This document shows positions 1-7,286 of a DNA stretch of 64,000 bases, one piece after another. The position numbers and the translations under genes are program-made. Source of the stretch: Limosilactobacillus ingluviei DSM 15946 (GTDB lineage Bacteria; Bacillota; Bacilli; Lactobacillales; Lactobacillaceae); assembly GCF_001435775.1 (NCBI RefSeq), contig NZ_AZFK01000076.1:1-64000 (forward strand), written 5' to 3'. The first letter of the stretch is position 1, and every line of letters begins with the position of its first letter. A model generated the notes under the pieces. That model did not search any database, had not been told where the DNA came from, and worked only from the letters and a program-made list of their open reading frames with translations.

Positions 1-227
1 AGTGACCTACTAACCGTATTTTTACCCTTAACTTAATGACATTAATTTATAGATATGCGCAAAAGTTTGTGGAAAATAAATTAATAAATGCTAAATAGTT
101 TGGTACAATCGCCTTATTGCAGAGATAAACGCTTGCCATTTTCTTCCGCGGGTTATTGCGCATATTTTTAGATATGTCGTGTCTCATTTTTGTAAATGGC
201 GATTTTGGAAAAGGGAGGTAACAATCG
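1..227 (+). promoter_or_regulatory. Upstream region and promoter of the first operon
   Basis: No gene is visible here. An extended -10 element (TG-G-TACAAT, TACAAT at 104-109) is the best promoter candidate, with no good -35 box. A clear ribosome binding site, GGGAGG, lies just before the start codon at 228. The sequence between about 115 and 200 would be a roughly 100-base leader; no convincing hairpin was found in it. Confidence 0.4.
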
Positions 228-476
228 ATGGCCGCAAAAAAATCAAATGCTTCAGAACCGATTAATTTGGTGCAATTTTTAAAGCTGGTCGACCAAAAAT
301 GGGCAACCCTGACGCCTGCCTTGATTGCTTGCCTTGGGGCGGCGCAGGTTAAGTGGCACACCGCCCAGAGTGCCCAATCGCTGATGGCGGCCTACCAGGC
401 TAAGTATTCCCGGCGGTGGGCCTTCCGGGAAGAATTGGAAAGTTTTGGGTTTCACTATCAAAAGAAACGGAAGTAG
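228..476 (+). CDS. Small basic protein of unknown function
   Basis: An 82-residue protein that I do not recognise. It is preceded by a strong Shine-Dalgarno (GGGAGG) and its stop codon lies 8 bases before the start of the deacylase gene, so the two are very likely cotranscribed. The N-terminus is Lys/Ser rich, the middle (about residues 30-55) is Ala/Gln rich and probably helical, and the C-terminus is basic (ends KKRK). No signal peptide, membrane segment or metal-binding motif is visible. The basic tail could bind nucleic acid, but that is speculation. Confidence 0.7.
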   Translation: MAAKKSNASEPINLVQFLKLVDQKWATLTPALIACLGAAQVKWHTAQSAQSLMAAYQAKYSRRWAFREELESFGFHYQKKRK

Positions 477-484
477 GGGATGCG

Positions 485-985
485 ATGATGTTGAATAAGC
501 AAGCGATCTACCAATTACTCCAGCAAAGGGGCTACTGGCACGAAATTACCGAACACGCCGCCGTCTTTGATATGGCCAGCTTGGCCGACCTGAATTTGCC
601 CTATCCGGACCAGGATGCCAAGAACCTCTTTGTCCGCGATGACAAACACCGCCATTACTACCTACTGACGGTCAAGGGCGAAAAGCGCGTCGATCTCAAG
701 GCCTTTGCGCGGGCGCAAGGTTTGCGGCGGTTAAGTTTTGCTTCGGCCGCTGATTTACAGCGCTTATTGGGGGTACAGCCGGGGGCCGTGACGCCGTTGG
801 GGCTGTTGAATGCACCGGGCGGCCCGGTTGCTTACTATCTCGACGTTGAGTTGACCGAGCCGCCGGCTTTCTTGGGCGTCCACCCCAACGATAATACGGC
901 GACGGTGTGGTTAAAGAGCCAGGATCTGTTGGCGTGGTTGACGGACCATGGCGTGAAATGTCAGGTTGTAACGATGCCGAGCTAG
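485..985 (+). CDS. YbaK/ProX-type aminoacyl-tRNA deacylase domain protein
   Basis: A 166-residue protein of the YbaK/EbsC/ProX fold, a family that hydrolyses misacylated tRNA such as Ala-tRNA(Pro). Supporting features are the pattern LFVRDDKHRHYYLL, the following VDLK, and the region GVQPGAVTPLGLLNAP (about residues 96-111), which matches the conserved G-x-x-P-G-x-V-x-P-x-G block of PrdX/ProXp-ala proteins. The length is that of a free-standing deacylase. An upstream in-frame ATG at 416 lies inside the previous gene. I chose 485 because AGGGGA precedes it at a normal distance; 488 is an adjacent alternative. It likely clears mischarged tRNA in trans to prolyl-tRNA synthetase; that role comes from the family. 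Confidence 0.85.
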   Translation: MMLNKQAIYQLLQQRGYWHEITEHAAVFDMASLADLNLPYPDQDAKNLFVRDDKHRHYYLLTVKGEKRVDLKAFARAQGLRRLSFASAADLQRLLGVQPGAVTPLGLLNAPGGPVAYYLDVELTEPPAFLGVHPNDNTATVWLKSQDLLAWLTDHGVKCQVVTMPS

Positions 986-989
986 CCTG

Positions 990-1055
990 ACTGCGAGTAG
1001 CTTCTTAGCAGAACCTGAAGCGGGATTGATTGTCCCTTCCGTTAGCAGACGCGGT
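990..1055 (+). promoter_or_regulatory. Structured leader, possible yybP-ykoY-like (Mn2+) aptamer
   Basis: The segment is closed by a 6-bp stem, ACTGCG (990-995) with CGCGGT (1050-1055). Directly inside the stem are AGTAGC on the 5' side and AGCAGA on the 3' side. This resembles the P1 junction of yybP-ykoY riboswitches, where GGGGAGUAGC is met by AGCAAGAC. Inside are CTTC/GAAG and GGGA/TCCC hairpins. The stretch GCGGTAAGGTTGCCGC (1051-1066) can form a hairpin that competes with the closing stem. A terminator and then a cation ATPase follow, the usual context of this class. Against it, the conserved inner loop (GUCA-type Mn2+-binding bases) is not evident, and a separate -10 box lies after the terminator. 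Treat as a hypothesis. Confidence 0.3.
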
Positions 1056-1087
1056 AAGGTTGCCGCGGGTTGAAAAAATATGGGTTG

Positions 1088-1115
1088 ACGGTTCCAAGCG
1101 GAGCCGTTTTTGTTT
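1088..1115 (+). terminator. Intrinsic terminator before the cation ATPase
   Basis: Stem ACGGTTCC (1088-1095) with GGAGCCGT (1100-1107), one G-T pair, loop AAGC, followed by a T-rich tract. It may simply end the deacylase operon, or it may be the expression platform of the structured leader just upstream. Confidence 0.7.
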
Positions 1116-1143
1116 TGCTATGGCATCCTGTCATCATAAATCT

Positions 1144-1149
1144 TATAAT
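1144..1149 (+). promoter_or_regulatory. -10 box candidate for the cation ATPase
   Basis: A perfect TATAAT at 1144-1149 lies 43 bases before the ATG at 1193. No good -35 is present 17 bases upstream (TGGCAT at 1121-1126 is weak). If used, transcription would begin downstream of the terminator and would not depend on the structured leader. Confidence 0.4.
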
Positions 1150-1192
1150 AGAAACAAGAGATGAACTCAATTCAGGAAACGGGGGGATTCTG

Positions 1193-3862
1193 ATGAGGAC
1201 CAAGTTTTATCAAATTCCAGCGGCGGAAGTGATCAAACAGTTGGCCACGACGCCGCAAGGACTGACGACCAGCGAGGCTCAACGCCGTTTGCAAGCGCAA
1301 GGACCCAACACTTTGCCGGCCGGCAAACAGCTGTCATTGGCCCAAAAATTTCTTGCCCAGTTTAAGGATCTGATGATCTTGATTCTGTTGGTCGCAGCGG
1401 GCGTGGCGGCTTTGGCGGGCGAGGGCCCCGATGCGCTGATCATCTTAGTGGTGGTGCTCTTGAATGCGGTCTTTGGGGTCTTTCAAGAGACGAAGGCGGA
1501 AAACGCGATTGCGGCGTTGCAAAAGCTGAGTACGCCGACGACCAACGTTTGGCGTGATGGGCAGGTTACCCAGCTGTCGAGCAAAGAATTGGTGGTCGGC
1601 GACGTGATCTTGTTGGAAGCGGGCGATATCCTTCCGGCCGACGTCCGCTTTTTGACGACTCACAACCTCAAGGTCGAAGAGGCCGCCCTGACTGGTGAAT
1701 CTGTGGCGGTTGATAAGCACCCTGCCGCTCTGGGCGCTGATGCCAGTGTGCTGGGTGATCAGCACAACATGGGCTTTATGAACACCAATGTAACGGCGGG
1801 GACGGCAACTGGGATCGTGGTCGCCACTGGTGCGGCTACTGAGGTCGGCCAAATTGCCAGCCTGCTCAACAATGCCAAACCAACGGTGACGCCACTCCAA
1901 AAAAGCATTACCCACTTGAGCAAGGTCTTGTCGGGCTTAGTGTTGGCAATTGCGGTGGCGATCTTTGCAATTGGCATGGGAACCGGGCGGGAGAGCTTGT
2001 TAGACATGCTGCTGACGGCAATTTCCCTGGCGGTGGCGGCAATTCCAGAAGGGTTACCCGCAATTGTGACGATCACCCTAGCCCTAGGGACTCAGACGAT
2101 GGTCAAGCGCAACGCCTTGATCCGCAAGCTGCCAGCGGTAGAAACCCTGGGGGCGACCGAGATCATTGCCTCGGATAAGACCGGGACGCTGACTAAAAAT
2201 CAGATGACCGTCGAGCAAGTGATGGTCAATGGGACCCTGCAGGCGGCCGCTACGTTTGACCCGGCTACCGGTGCCCCACTGCAAAAGGCGATGATCCTGG
2301 CCAACGACGCCCAACTCGGGGCCGATCACACCCTGCTGGGGGACCCGACCGAAACGGCCTTATGGCAGTTTTGGGTGGACCAAGGCGTTGATCTGGCCGC
2401 TGTTCGGGCGACCTTCCCCCGGCTCGATTCGCTGCCCTTTGATTCGGAGCGGAAGTTGATGTCGGTGTTGGTAGAAGATGATGCTCAGCCGACTCTCTAC
2501 ACTAAGGGAGCGGTCGATGAACTGCTGGCCCGGGTCGACCGGATCTTGGATCACGGCCAGGTGCGGCCAATTACCGCAGCGGACCAAAAGCAGATCCTTG
2601 CCTTTAACGCTCAGCTGGCCAAGCAGGCCCTACGGGTGCTGGCCTACGCCTACCGGCCAATGGCAGCCATCGCAGCGGACCTGACCAGCCAAACCGGTGA
2701 ACAGCACTTGATCTTTATCGGCTTGACCGGGATGATCGACCCGCCACGTCCGGAAGTTAAGGCGGCGATTGCCGAAGCTAAGCAGGCCGGGATTCGACCG
2801 CTGATGATCACGGGGGATCACAAGGTGACGGCCCAAACAATTGCCCAGCGCCTGGGGATTTTGGCGCCCGGCGATGAAGATGGCGCGATCACCGGGGCGG
2901 AATTAAATCAGCTCAGCGATGAGGAATTGCGGGCCACCGTCGCTAAATACCACGTCTATGCCCGGGTGGCGCCAGAACACAAGGTCCGGATCGTCAAAGC
3001 TTGGCAGGCCCACAACAAGGTGGTGGCAATGACTGGGGACGGGGTCAATGATGCGCCAGCCCTCAAGGCGGCCGACATCGGCGTGGGGATGGGGATCACC
3101 GGGACGGAAGTTTCCAAGAACGCCGCTGACGTGGTGCTGGCCGATGACAACTTTGCGACAATCATCGCAGCGGTGCGGGAAGGGCGAAAGGTCTTTGCCA
3201 ACATCCAAAAGGCAATTCAGTACCTGCTATCAGCTAACCTCGGTGAGGTCTTGACCCTCTTTGTCATGACGATCATGAACTGGTCGATTTTGCTGCCGGT
3301 TCAAATTTTATGGATCAATCTGGTAACCGATACTTTCCCAGCGATTGCCCTAGGGGTCGAGCCAGCTGAAGGGGACGTGATGAAGCAAGCGCCCCGCGGC
3401 TTGCACGCCAGCTTCTTGTCTAACGGCACCGGGGTCAATATTATCTACCAGGGCCTCCTGGAAGGAGCCCTGACTTTAGGCGTCTACTGGTGCGGGCTGA
3501 CCTTCCCAATTCACGCTAACAGTGCCCTGGCCCACGCTGATGCACTGACGATGGCCTACATTACGTTAGGCTTGATTCAATTAGTTCACGCCTTTAACTG
3601 CAAATCGCTGCACGGGACGGTCTTTACCCGTACGAGCCTGGCCAACCGGGCCTTCAATGGGGCGATTGTTGTTTCAGCCTTGGCTCTGATCGCCACGGTG
3701 GCCGTGCCACAGCTGAACGGAATTTTCCACACGACGCACCTGGATGGCCACCAGTGGGCGATCGTCGCTTGCGCCGGGCTGTTGATGGTTGCGGTGGTCG
3801 AAGGGGTGAAGGTGGTCCAACGGCGTTGGCCAGCCACCACCCGGCGGAAAACGCAGGCCTAA
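1193..3862 (+). CDS. P2-type cation-transporting ATPase (Ca2+/Mn2+ type)
   Basis: An 890-residue P-type ATPase that pumps cations across the membrane using ATP. It has an N-terminal cation-ATPase domain, the actuator motif TGES (about 167-170), PEGLP in membrane helix 4 (about 285-289), the phosphorylation motif DKTGTLT (Asp about 328) and the hinge TGDGVNDAP (about 614-622), followed by the C-terminal membrane helices with NLVTDTFPAIALG. PEGLP and the N-x-x-x-D helix 6 point to the P2 (SERCA/PMCA-like) group, which in lactic acid bacteria includes Ca2+ exporters and YoaB-like pumps tied to Mn2+ control. A longer reading frame runs upstream through the terminator at 1088-1115; ATG 1193 follows a GGGGGG ribosome binding site and begins at the conserved N-terminus. 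The substrate is not certain from sequence. Confidence 0.93.
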   Translation: MRTKFYQIPAAEVIKQLATTPQGLTTSEAQRRLQAQGPNTLPAGKQLSLAQKFLAQFKDLMILILLVAAGVAALAGEGPDALIILVVVLLNAVFGVFQETKAENAIAALQKLSTPTTNVWRDGQVTQLSSKELVVGDVILLEAGDILPADVRFLTTHNLKVEEAALTGESVAVDKHPAALGADASVLGDQHNMGFMNTNVTAGTATGIVVATGAATEVGQIASLLNNAKPTVTPLQKSITHLSKVLSGLVLAIAVAIFAIGMGTGRESLLDMLLTAISLAVAAIPEGLPAIVTITLALGTQTMVKRNALIRKLPAVETLGATEIIASDKTGTLTKNQMTVEQVMVNGTLQAAATFDPATGAPLQKAMILANDAQLGADHTLLGDPTETALWQFWVDQGVDLAAVRATFPRLDSLPFDSERKLMSVLVEDDAQPTLYTKGAVDELLARVDRILDHGQVRPITAADQKQILAFNAQLAKQALRVLAYAYRPMAAIAADLTSQTGEQHLIFIGLTGMIDPPRPEVKAAIAEAKQAGIRPLMITGDHKVTAQTIAQRLGILAPGDEDGAITGAELNQLSDEELRATVAKYHVYARVAPEHKVRIVKAWQAHNKVVAMTGDGVNDAPALKAADIGVGMGITGTEVSKNAADVVLADDNFATIIAAVREGRKVFANIQKAIQYLLSANLGEVLTLFVMTIMNWSILLPVQILWINLVTDTFPAIALGVEPAEGDVMKQAPRGLHASFLSNGTGVNIIYQGLLEGALTLGVYWCGLTFPIHANSALAHADALTMAYITLGLIQLVHAFNCKSLHGTVFTRTSLANRAFNGAIVVSALALIATVAVPQLNGIFHTTHLDGHQWAIVACAGLLMVAVVEGVKVVQRRWPATTRRKTQA

Positions 3863-3896
3863 GCAGCGGTTATCGGCAGAAGATGATTAAACAGCA

Positions 3897-3923
3897 ACGG
3901 TTGCCAGTTTGGCAGCCGTTTTT
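3897..3923 (+). terminator. Terminator of the cation ATPase gene
   Basis: Stem CGGTTGCC (3898-3905) with GGCAGCCG (3911-3918), loop AGTTT, followed by a T tract. Confidence 0.85.
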
Positions 3924-3948
3924 GCTTTTCTAATATGTATTTGGCCAA

Positions 3949-3975
3949 CAAAAAAGGGCCCCTGAAAGGAGGCCC
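3949..3975 (-). terminator. Minus-strand terminator of the candidate sRNA
   Basis: GGGCC/GGCCC stem with an inner CC/GG pair and loop TTTCA, followed on the minus strand by TTTTTT. Confidence 0.7.
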
Positions 3976-4033
3976 GGACCAGCTGGTGTTTGGTTCACGA
4001 CGCCAAACTGCACACTGGTGTAATTATCTTGTT
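3949..4033 (-). ncRNA. Candidate small RNA, minus strand, about 85 nt
   Basis: A minus-strand promoter, TTGTAC (4067-4062), 16-bp spacer, TAGAAT (4045-4040), would start a transcript near 4033. It would contain a two-part hairpin, ACCAG/CTGGT (4015-4019 with 3978-3982) around GTTTGG/CCAAAC (4003-4008 with 3988-3993). It would end at an intrinsic terminator, GGGCC/GGCCC (3971-3975 with 3956-3960), followed on that strand by a run of T. No ORF is present. The terminator hairpin contains CCTCCTT, complementary to the AAGGAGG of the toxin-like gene nearby, though part of it is in the stem. Promoter plus hairpin plus terminator make a small RNA likely; the family is unknown to me. Confidence 0.45.
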
Positions 4034-4062
4034 ACTCATATTCTAGCACGTAAAAAAACATG

Positions 4063-4130
4063 TACAATAGCTACGCACACTTTAAGCCGGGAGTCACGAC
4101 CCGGACTTATGTAGGAAGGAGGTACCTTCC
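4063..4130 (+). promoter_or_regulatory. Leader with hairpins before the toxin-like ORF
   Basis: A possible -10 box is TACAAT at 4063-4068. The leader carries CCGGG/CCCGG (4087-4104) and then GGAAGG (4114-4119) paired with CCTTCC (4125-4130). The second hairpin encloses the AAGGAGG ribosome binding site of the ORF at 4131. A hairpin hiding the ribosome binding site is typical of type I toxin messengers, which must be processed or activated before translation. Confidence 0.5.
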
Positions 4131-4220
4131 ATGTTTCATGAGTGTGTTGTTATCTTGTTCGCGCCTAGTGGGCTCGTTAAGTGGCTTTTGAAGCGAGTGG
4201 TGAAAGCCCTGCTGAAATAG
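4131..4220 (+). CDS. 29-residue hydrophobic peptide, Fst-like type I toxin candidate
   Basis: A 29-residue ORF with a strong AAGGAGG ribosome binding site. It starts MFHECVVILFAPSGLVKWLL and continues with a basic amphipathic end, KRVVKALLK. The core VVILFAP-SGLV resembles the VIAP-x-x-x-G-L-V core of Fst/Ldr-family membrane toxins, with a short deletion and without their usual charged acidic tail. Context supports a type I toxin-antitoxin locus: an SD-sequestering hairpin, a rho-independent terminator at 4287-4316, and a convergent promoter at 4368-4340. In addition TGTTTC...ATG occurs both at the start codon (4132-4140) and inside the antisense region (4276-4286), as the direct repeats do in par/fst. 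It could also be a small antimicrobial-like or phage-holin-like peptide. The toxin call is an inference. Confidence 0.5.
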   Translation: MFHECVVILFAPSGLVKWLLKRVVKALLK

Positions 4221-4228
4221 TACCACAA

Positions 4229-4333
4229 TCAAAAAGCAATGCTTCAGCGCTCGTAGTTAGGTAGCTGCGATGCGCTGTTTCTCATGGTCATCACGCTGCG
4301 GCGGGGTGGCTTTTTTATTACCATGTTGTCCGC
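4229..4333 (-). ncRNA. Candidate antisense antitoxin RNA
   Basis: A minus-strand promoter, TTGAAC (4368-4363), 17-bp spacer, TACAAC (4345-4340), points at the 3' end of the toxin-like messenger. A transcript from about 4333 would be antisense to the toxin terminator. It would carry CATGAGAAACA, which can pair with TGTTTC and ATG at the toxin start codon. The 3' end is uncertain: the only T-rich stop on that strand is a short AAGC-ATT-GCTT hairpin followed by TTT near 4229-4239. Confidence 0.35.
4287..4316 (+). terminator. Terminator of the toxin-like transcript
   Basis: GTCATC (4287-4292) pairs with GGTGGC (4305-4310) with two wobble pairs, followed by TTTTTT. Stem quality is moderate. Confidence 0.55.
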
Positions 4334-4368
4334 ACTTTTGTTGTAAAATCCGGTTTTTACCTGTTCAA

Positions 4369-4422
4369 ACAAAAACAGGAATGTTGAGCTACCGGCGTTT
4401 TAACCACCGTTCAACATTCCTG
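4369..4422 (-). terminator. Terminator of ssrA
   Basis: A perfect 12-bp stem, CAGGAATGTTGA (4376-4387) with TCAACATTCCTG (4411-4422), followed on the minus strand by TTTTTG. It lies just beyond the tmRNA 3' end. Confidence 0.9.
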
Positions 4423-4435
4423 AAAGCTTTAAAAA

Positions 4436-4806
4436 TGGAGATGAGGGGAGTCGAACCCCTGTCCGAGCATATCGCCATCCTAACCTCTACGCTCATAGAT
4501 CAACTATTTGAATTTAACCTGCCAAAGCGCCGCTAATCAAGGCTAACATGGCAGGCGAGCTGGGAAGATCTCTTTTGCTGACCACCAGCTGAGGCCACCA
4601 ACGTAAGTCCACTGCTAATGAAACCCGGTACCGCACCATGGACGAGCCCGGCCGGATTTACGCATGCTTACCGGTTAGGCAGCGTATGCGTAGGATTGTG
4701 AATTATTGTTTGCAGTTATAATTTAAAAACTGAGCGTTTTAACAAGCGCCACCTTCAAACGCAATTAGAACTCGACCTATACCCGTCGAATCCAAAAAAC
4801 ATCCCC
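4436..4806 (-). ncRNA. ssrA: Transfer-messenger RNA (tmRNA)
   Basis: About 371 nt on the minus strand. The 5' end GGGGATG pairs with CATCTCC near the 3' end to form the tRNA-like acceptor stem, and the 3' end has the T-arm GGGGTTCGACTCCCC and terminal CCA. The resume codon GCA is at 4713-4711, and the tag reading frame runs to TAA at 4677-4675, encoding ANNNSQSYAYAA. tmRNA with SmpB frees ribosomes stalled on broken messages and tags the product for proteolysis. The partner smpB and the helper nuclease rnr lie at 31.9-34.8 kb in this window. A sigma-A promoter lies upstream. Confidence 0.97.
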
Positions 4807-4823
4807 AAAATTAGGTTACAAAC

Positions 4824-4852
4824 AGTATACAGAAGTTTAAGCTTTATTTCAA
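4824..4852 (-). promoter_or_regulatory. ssrA promoter
   Basis: Minus strand TTGAAA (4852-4847), 17-bp spacer, TATACT (4829-4824), close to the sigma-A consensus. Confidence 0.85.
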
Positions 4853-4889
4853 CTTTTTGGAATTCACTAAAAAATCACGGTTTCCTGGT

Positions 4890-4895
4890 TATAAT
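4890..4895 (+). promoter_or_regulatory. -10 box of the two-component operon
   Basis: A perfect TATAAT at 4890-4895 lies 33 bases before the response regulator ATG. No clear -35 element was found, which would allow activator or weak constitutive control. Confidence 0.55.
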
Positions 4896-4927
4896 AGATG
4901 CAAATTTACTAACGGAGGAAATTATTC

Positions 4928-5647
4928 ATGAAAATTCTGATGATTGAAGACAACCAATCCGTCTGCGAAATGATGGGGATGTTCTTTAAAAAGGAGAAGT
5001 GGGATGCGGAATTTGCCTACGATGGCGAAGCCGCCGTTGAAGTATACGAAAAGGACCACGAAACGATCGACATCGTCCTCTTGGACTTGAACCTGCCGAA
5101 AAAAGACGGGATGCAAGTGGCGGCCGACATTCGGCGGGTTTCCCCGACGGTGCCGATTATTATGCTGACGGCCCGCGATTCCGAATCCGACCAAGTGCTG
5201 GGCTTGGAAATGGGGGCGGACGATTACGTTACCAAGCCCTTCTCACCGATTACGCTGATTGCGCGGATCAAGGCCCTTTACCGGCGGGCTCAACTGGGGC
5301 AAATCACCCAACGGGCCTCGAAGGTTGCCAGCGATTTTGACGTCCAAACCGCTCACTTTAAGATGAACGTCAAGACCCGGGAAGCCTTCTTAAACGATAA
5401 GCAGATTCACGACCTGACGCCGAAGGAATTTGACCTGTTGAAGGCCCTGGCTTCTAAACCCAAGCAGGTCTTTACCCGGGAACAATTGCTCCAATTAGTC
5501 TGGAACTATGAATTTTACGGGGATGAACGAACAGTCGATGCGCATATCAAGAAGTTGCGCCAAAAGATGGAAAAAGTTGGCCCCAAGGTGATCCAAACGG
5601 TGTGGGGCGTGGGTTACAAGTTTGATGATTCTGATATCGAGGGTTAA
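4928..5647 (+). CDS. OmpR/PhoB-family response regulator
   Basis: A 239-residue two-component response regulator. The N-terminal receiver domain (about 1-118) has the acidic pocket E7-D8, the phosphoacceptor D53 in VLLDLNLPKKDG, and the conserved Lys in DYVTKPF. The C-terminal winged-helix DNA-binding domain (about 140-235) includes LTPKEFDLLKALASKP and the ending VWGVGYKFD typical of OmpR/PhoB. GGAGG precedes ATG 4928. The histidine kinase gene starts 3 bases after its stop. The regulated genes cannot be read from sequence. Confidence 0.95.
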   Translation: MKILMIEDNQSVCEMMGMFFKKEKWDAEFAYDGEAAVEVYEKDHETIDIVLLDLNLPKKDGMQVAADIRRVSPTVPIIMLTARDSESDQVLGLEMGADDYVTKPFSPITLIARIKALYRRAQLGQITQRASKVASDFDVQTAHFKMNVKTREAFLNDKQIHDLTPKEFDLLKALASKPKQVFTREQLLQLVWNYEFYGDERTVDAHIKKLRQKMEKVGPKVIQTVWGVGYKFDDSDIEG

Positions 5648-5650
5648 CCG

Positions 5651-7195
5651 ATGCGCTTAGTATGGCGACAAATGTTGGGGATCCTGGTGGTCGTGGTGGT
5701 CTTGTGTACCACGTTGACGATTTCGTTTGTCGGGATCACCAACCGGACGGTGTACTTGAATACGTGGCGGCAACTGTCGCAAAATGCGGACAGTTTGATC
5801 AATGATGATGAAATCATCTTTAACAAAAAGACCGGGCAGATTGTCGGGATCGAAAAGAGCCAGGTCGACTCCAAGGCCCGGATGCTGATCCGTCAGCACG
5901 TGAAGTTTGCCATTTATGATGGCAAGCACGCCTTGCGCTACACTAACGAGCCTGATTATATTCCGACCATCAGCGCAAAAGAGTGGCAAACGATTAAAAC
6001 GGGGCAAGCCATTCAAAAGCGGGCGAATGTGGCTAAGACTACTAAAAAAGTGACCATCAAGCAAACGACGCCCCATTCGCCCAAGGATGAGAAGCTCGTG
6101 GCTCCGCCCGAGATGACAACGGTCATCAAACCCTACTTTTACAAGGGAAAGCTAGTCGCGGCCGTAGCCATTGGCACCTTTACTTCGACGATGCGTGAAA
6201 ATATGAATCAAATCATCAATGACTTGTTGATCTCCTTTTTAATTGCGGTGTTAGTCGCTTTGGTGATCTCCTTCTTTGTTTCGCGCTCCTTGACCCGGCG
6301 GATTGACGCTATGAACAAAGCGACCCGCCAGGTGGCCCGCGGGGACTACAATATTCACCTCGAAAACCGGCAAAAAGATGAACTGGACGAACTCAGCCAT
6401 AATTTTAACGTGATGGCCCGTTCGCTGCAGGAATCCCAAGAGGAAATCAAGGAACAAGAGGAGCGGCGCCAGCAGTTCCTGGCGAATGCCGCCCACGAGA
6501 TGCGGACCCCCTTAACTACTATTAACGGGATTTTAGAGGGCTTGGCTTACGACGTAATCCCCGAAGACGAAAAGAAGCATAGCATTGAACTGATGCAGCG
6601 CGATACCAAGCGCTTGATCCGCTTGGTCAATGACAACTTAAATTACGAAAAGATCCGGACCAACCAGATTTCTTTGAATCGCAAGGTCTTTGACGCGGGG
6701 GCAGTCATTACCAACCTCCGCGATCAACTGACCAAAAAAGCCGCAGCTAAGGACAACCAGTTGGTGGTGACCGCGCCGCCGGAGCTGCGGGTCTACGCGG
6801 ATTACGACCGCTTTGTCCAGATCCTGTTCAACATTATTCAAAATGCGATTCAGTTTACCGACCACGGGACAATTACGATCGGCGGCCGCTTGGTGTCGCA
6901 TGGGACCGAGTTTACCGTCCAAGATACCGGGATTGGGATGACCGACGAGCAGGTCGCCCACATCTGGGAACGCTTCTATAAAGCTGATCGGTCGCGGATG
7001 AGCACCAAGTATGGGGAGTCGGGGATCGGCATGGCAATCGTTCATCAATTAGTGAAGCTCCACGGTGGGAAAATCCGCGTGACATCGCGCTTAAACCACG
7101 GCACGACCTTCACCTTATTCTTCCCGGACCGGCAATCGGCACCCCACACCGGGGTGAAGAAAAACCATGAAAATGGGAATGAAAGCGATAAATGA
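5651..7195 (+). CDS. Membrane sensor histidine kinase
   Basis: A 514-residue histidine kinase partnered with the upstream response regulator. TM1 is at about residues 9-29, an extracellular sensor region of about 150 residues follows, TM2 lies around 183-205, then a HAMP linker and a short coiled segment (ESQEEIKEQEERRQQ). The HisKA H-box is FLANAAHEMRTPL (His about 282). The ATPase domain has the N-box NIIQNAIQFT (about 398), DTGIGM and GESGIGMAIV. The sensor region has no recognisable ligand fold; its middle is Lys/Thr rich. The C-terminal tail is His/Asn rich. Confidence 0.95.
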   Translation: MRLVWRQMLGILVVVVVLCTTLTISFVGITNRTVYLNTWRQLSQNADSLINDDEIIFNKKTGQIVGIEKSQVDSKARMLIRQHVKFAIYDGKHALRYTNEPDYIPTISAKEWQTIKTGQAIQKRANVAKTTKKVTIKQTTPHSPKDEKLVAPPEMTTVIKPYFYKGKLVAAVAIGTFTSTMRENMNQIINDLLISFLIAVLVALVISFFVSRSLTRRIDAMNKATRQVARGDYNIHLENRQKDELDELSHNFNVMARSLQESQEEIKEQEERRQQFLANAAHEMRTPLTTINGILEGLAYDVIPEDEKKHSIELMQRDTKRLIRLVNDNLNYEKIRTNQISLNRKVFDAGAVITNLRDQLTKKAAAKDNQLVVTAPPELRVYADYDRFVQILFNIIQNAIQFTDHGTITIGGRLVSHGTEFTVQDTGIGMTDEQVAHIWERFYKADRSRMSTKYGESGIGMAIVHQLVKLHGGKIRVTSRLNHGTTFTLFFPDRQSAPHTGVKKNHENGNESDK

Positions 7196-7238
7196 TTTGC
7201 AATCGATTAACACTTCCGGTAAAATGATAAACGTTTTC

Positions 7239-7275
7239 AAAAAGCACTGATTGGTAACAACCGGCGCTTTTTAAT
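7239..7275 (+). terminator. Terminator of the two-component operon
   Basis: AAAAAGC/GCTTTTT outer stem (7239-7245 with 7266-7272), with an inner TTGGT/ACCGG pairing. Confidence 0.7.
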
Positions 7276-7286
7276 TTTAAAACGAT

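Noticed and set aside
1070-1192. A 41-residue longer N-terminus for the cation ATPase
   Set aside because: It would be translated from inside the terminator and promoter region, with no ribosome binding site; ATG 1193 fits family starts.
4270-4536. An 88-codon open frame across the ssrA terminator and tmRNA 3' end
   Set aside because: It overlaps a certain tmRNA gene on the other strand, has no ribosome binding site, and would read through the terminator stem.
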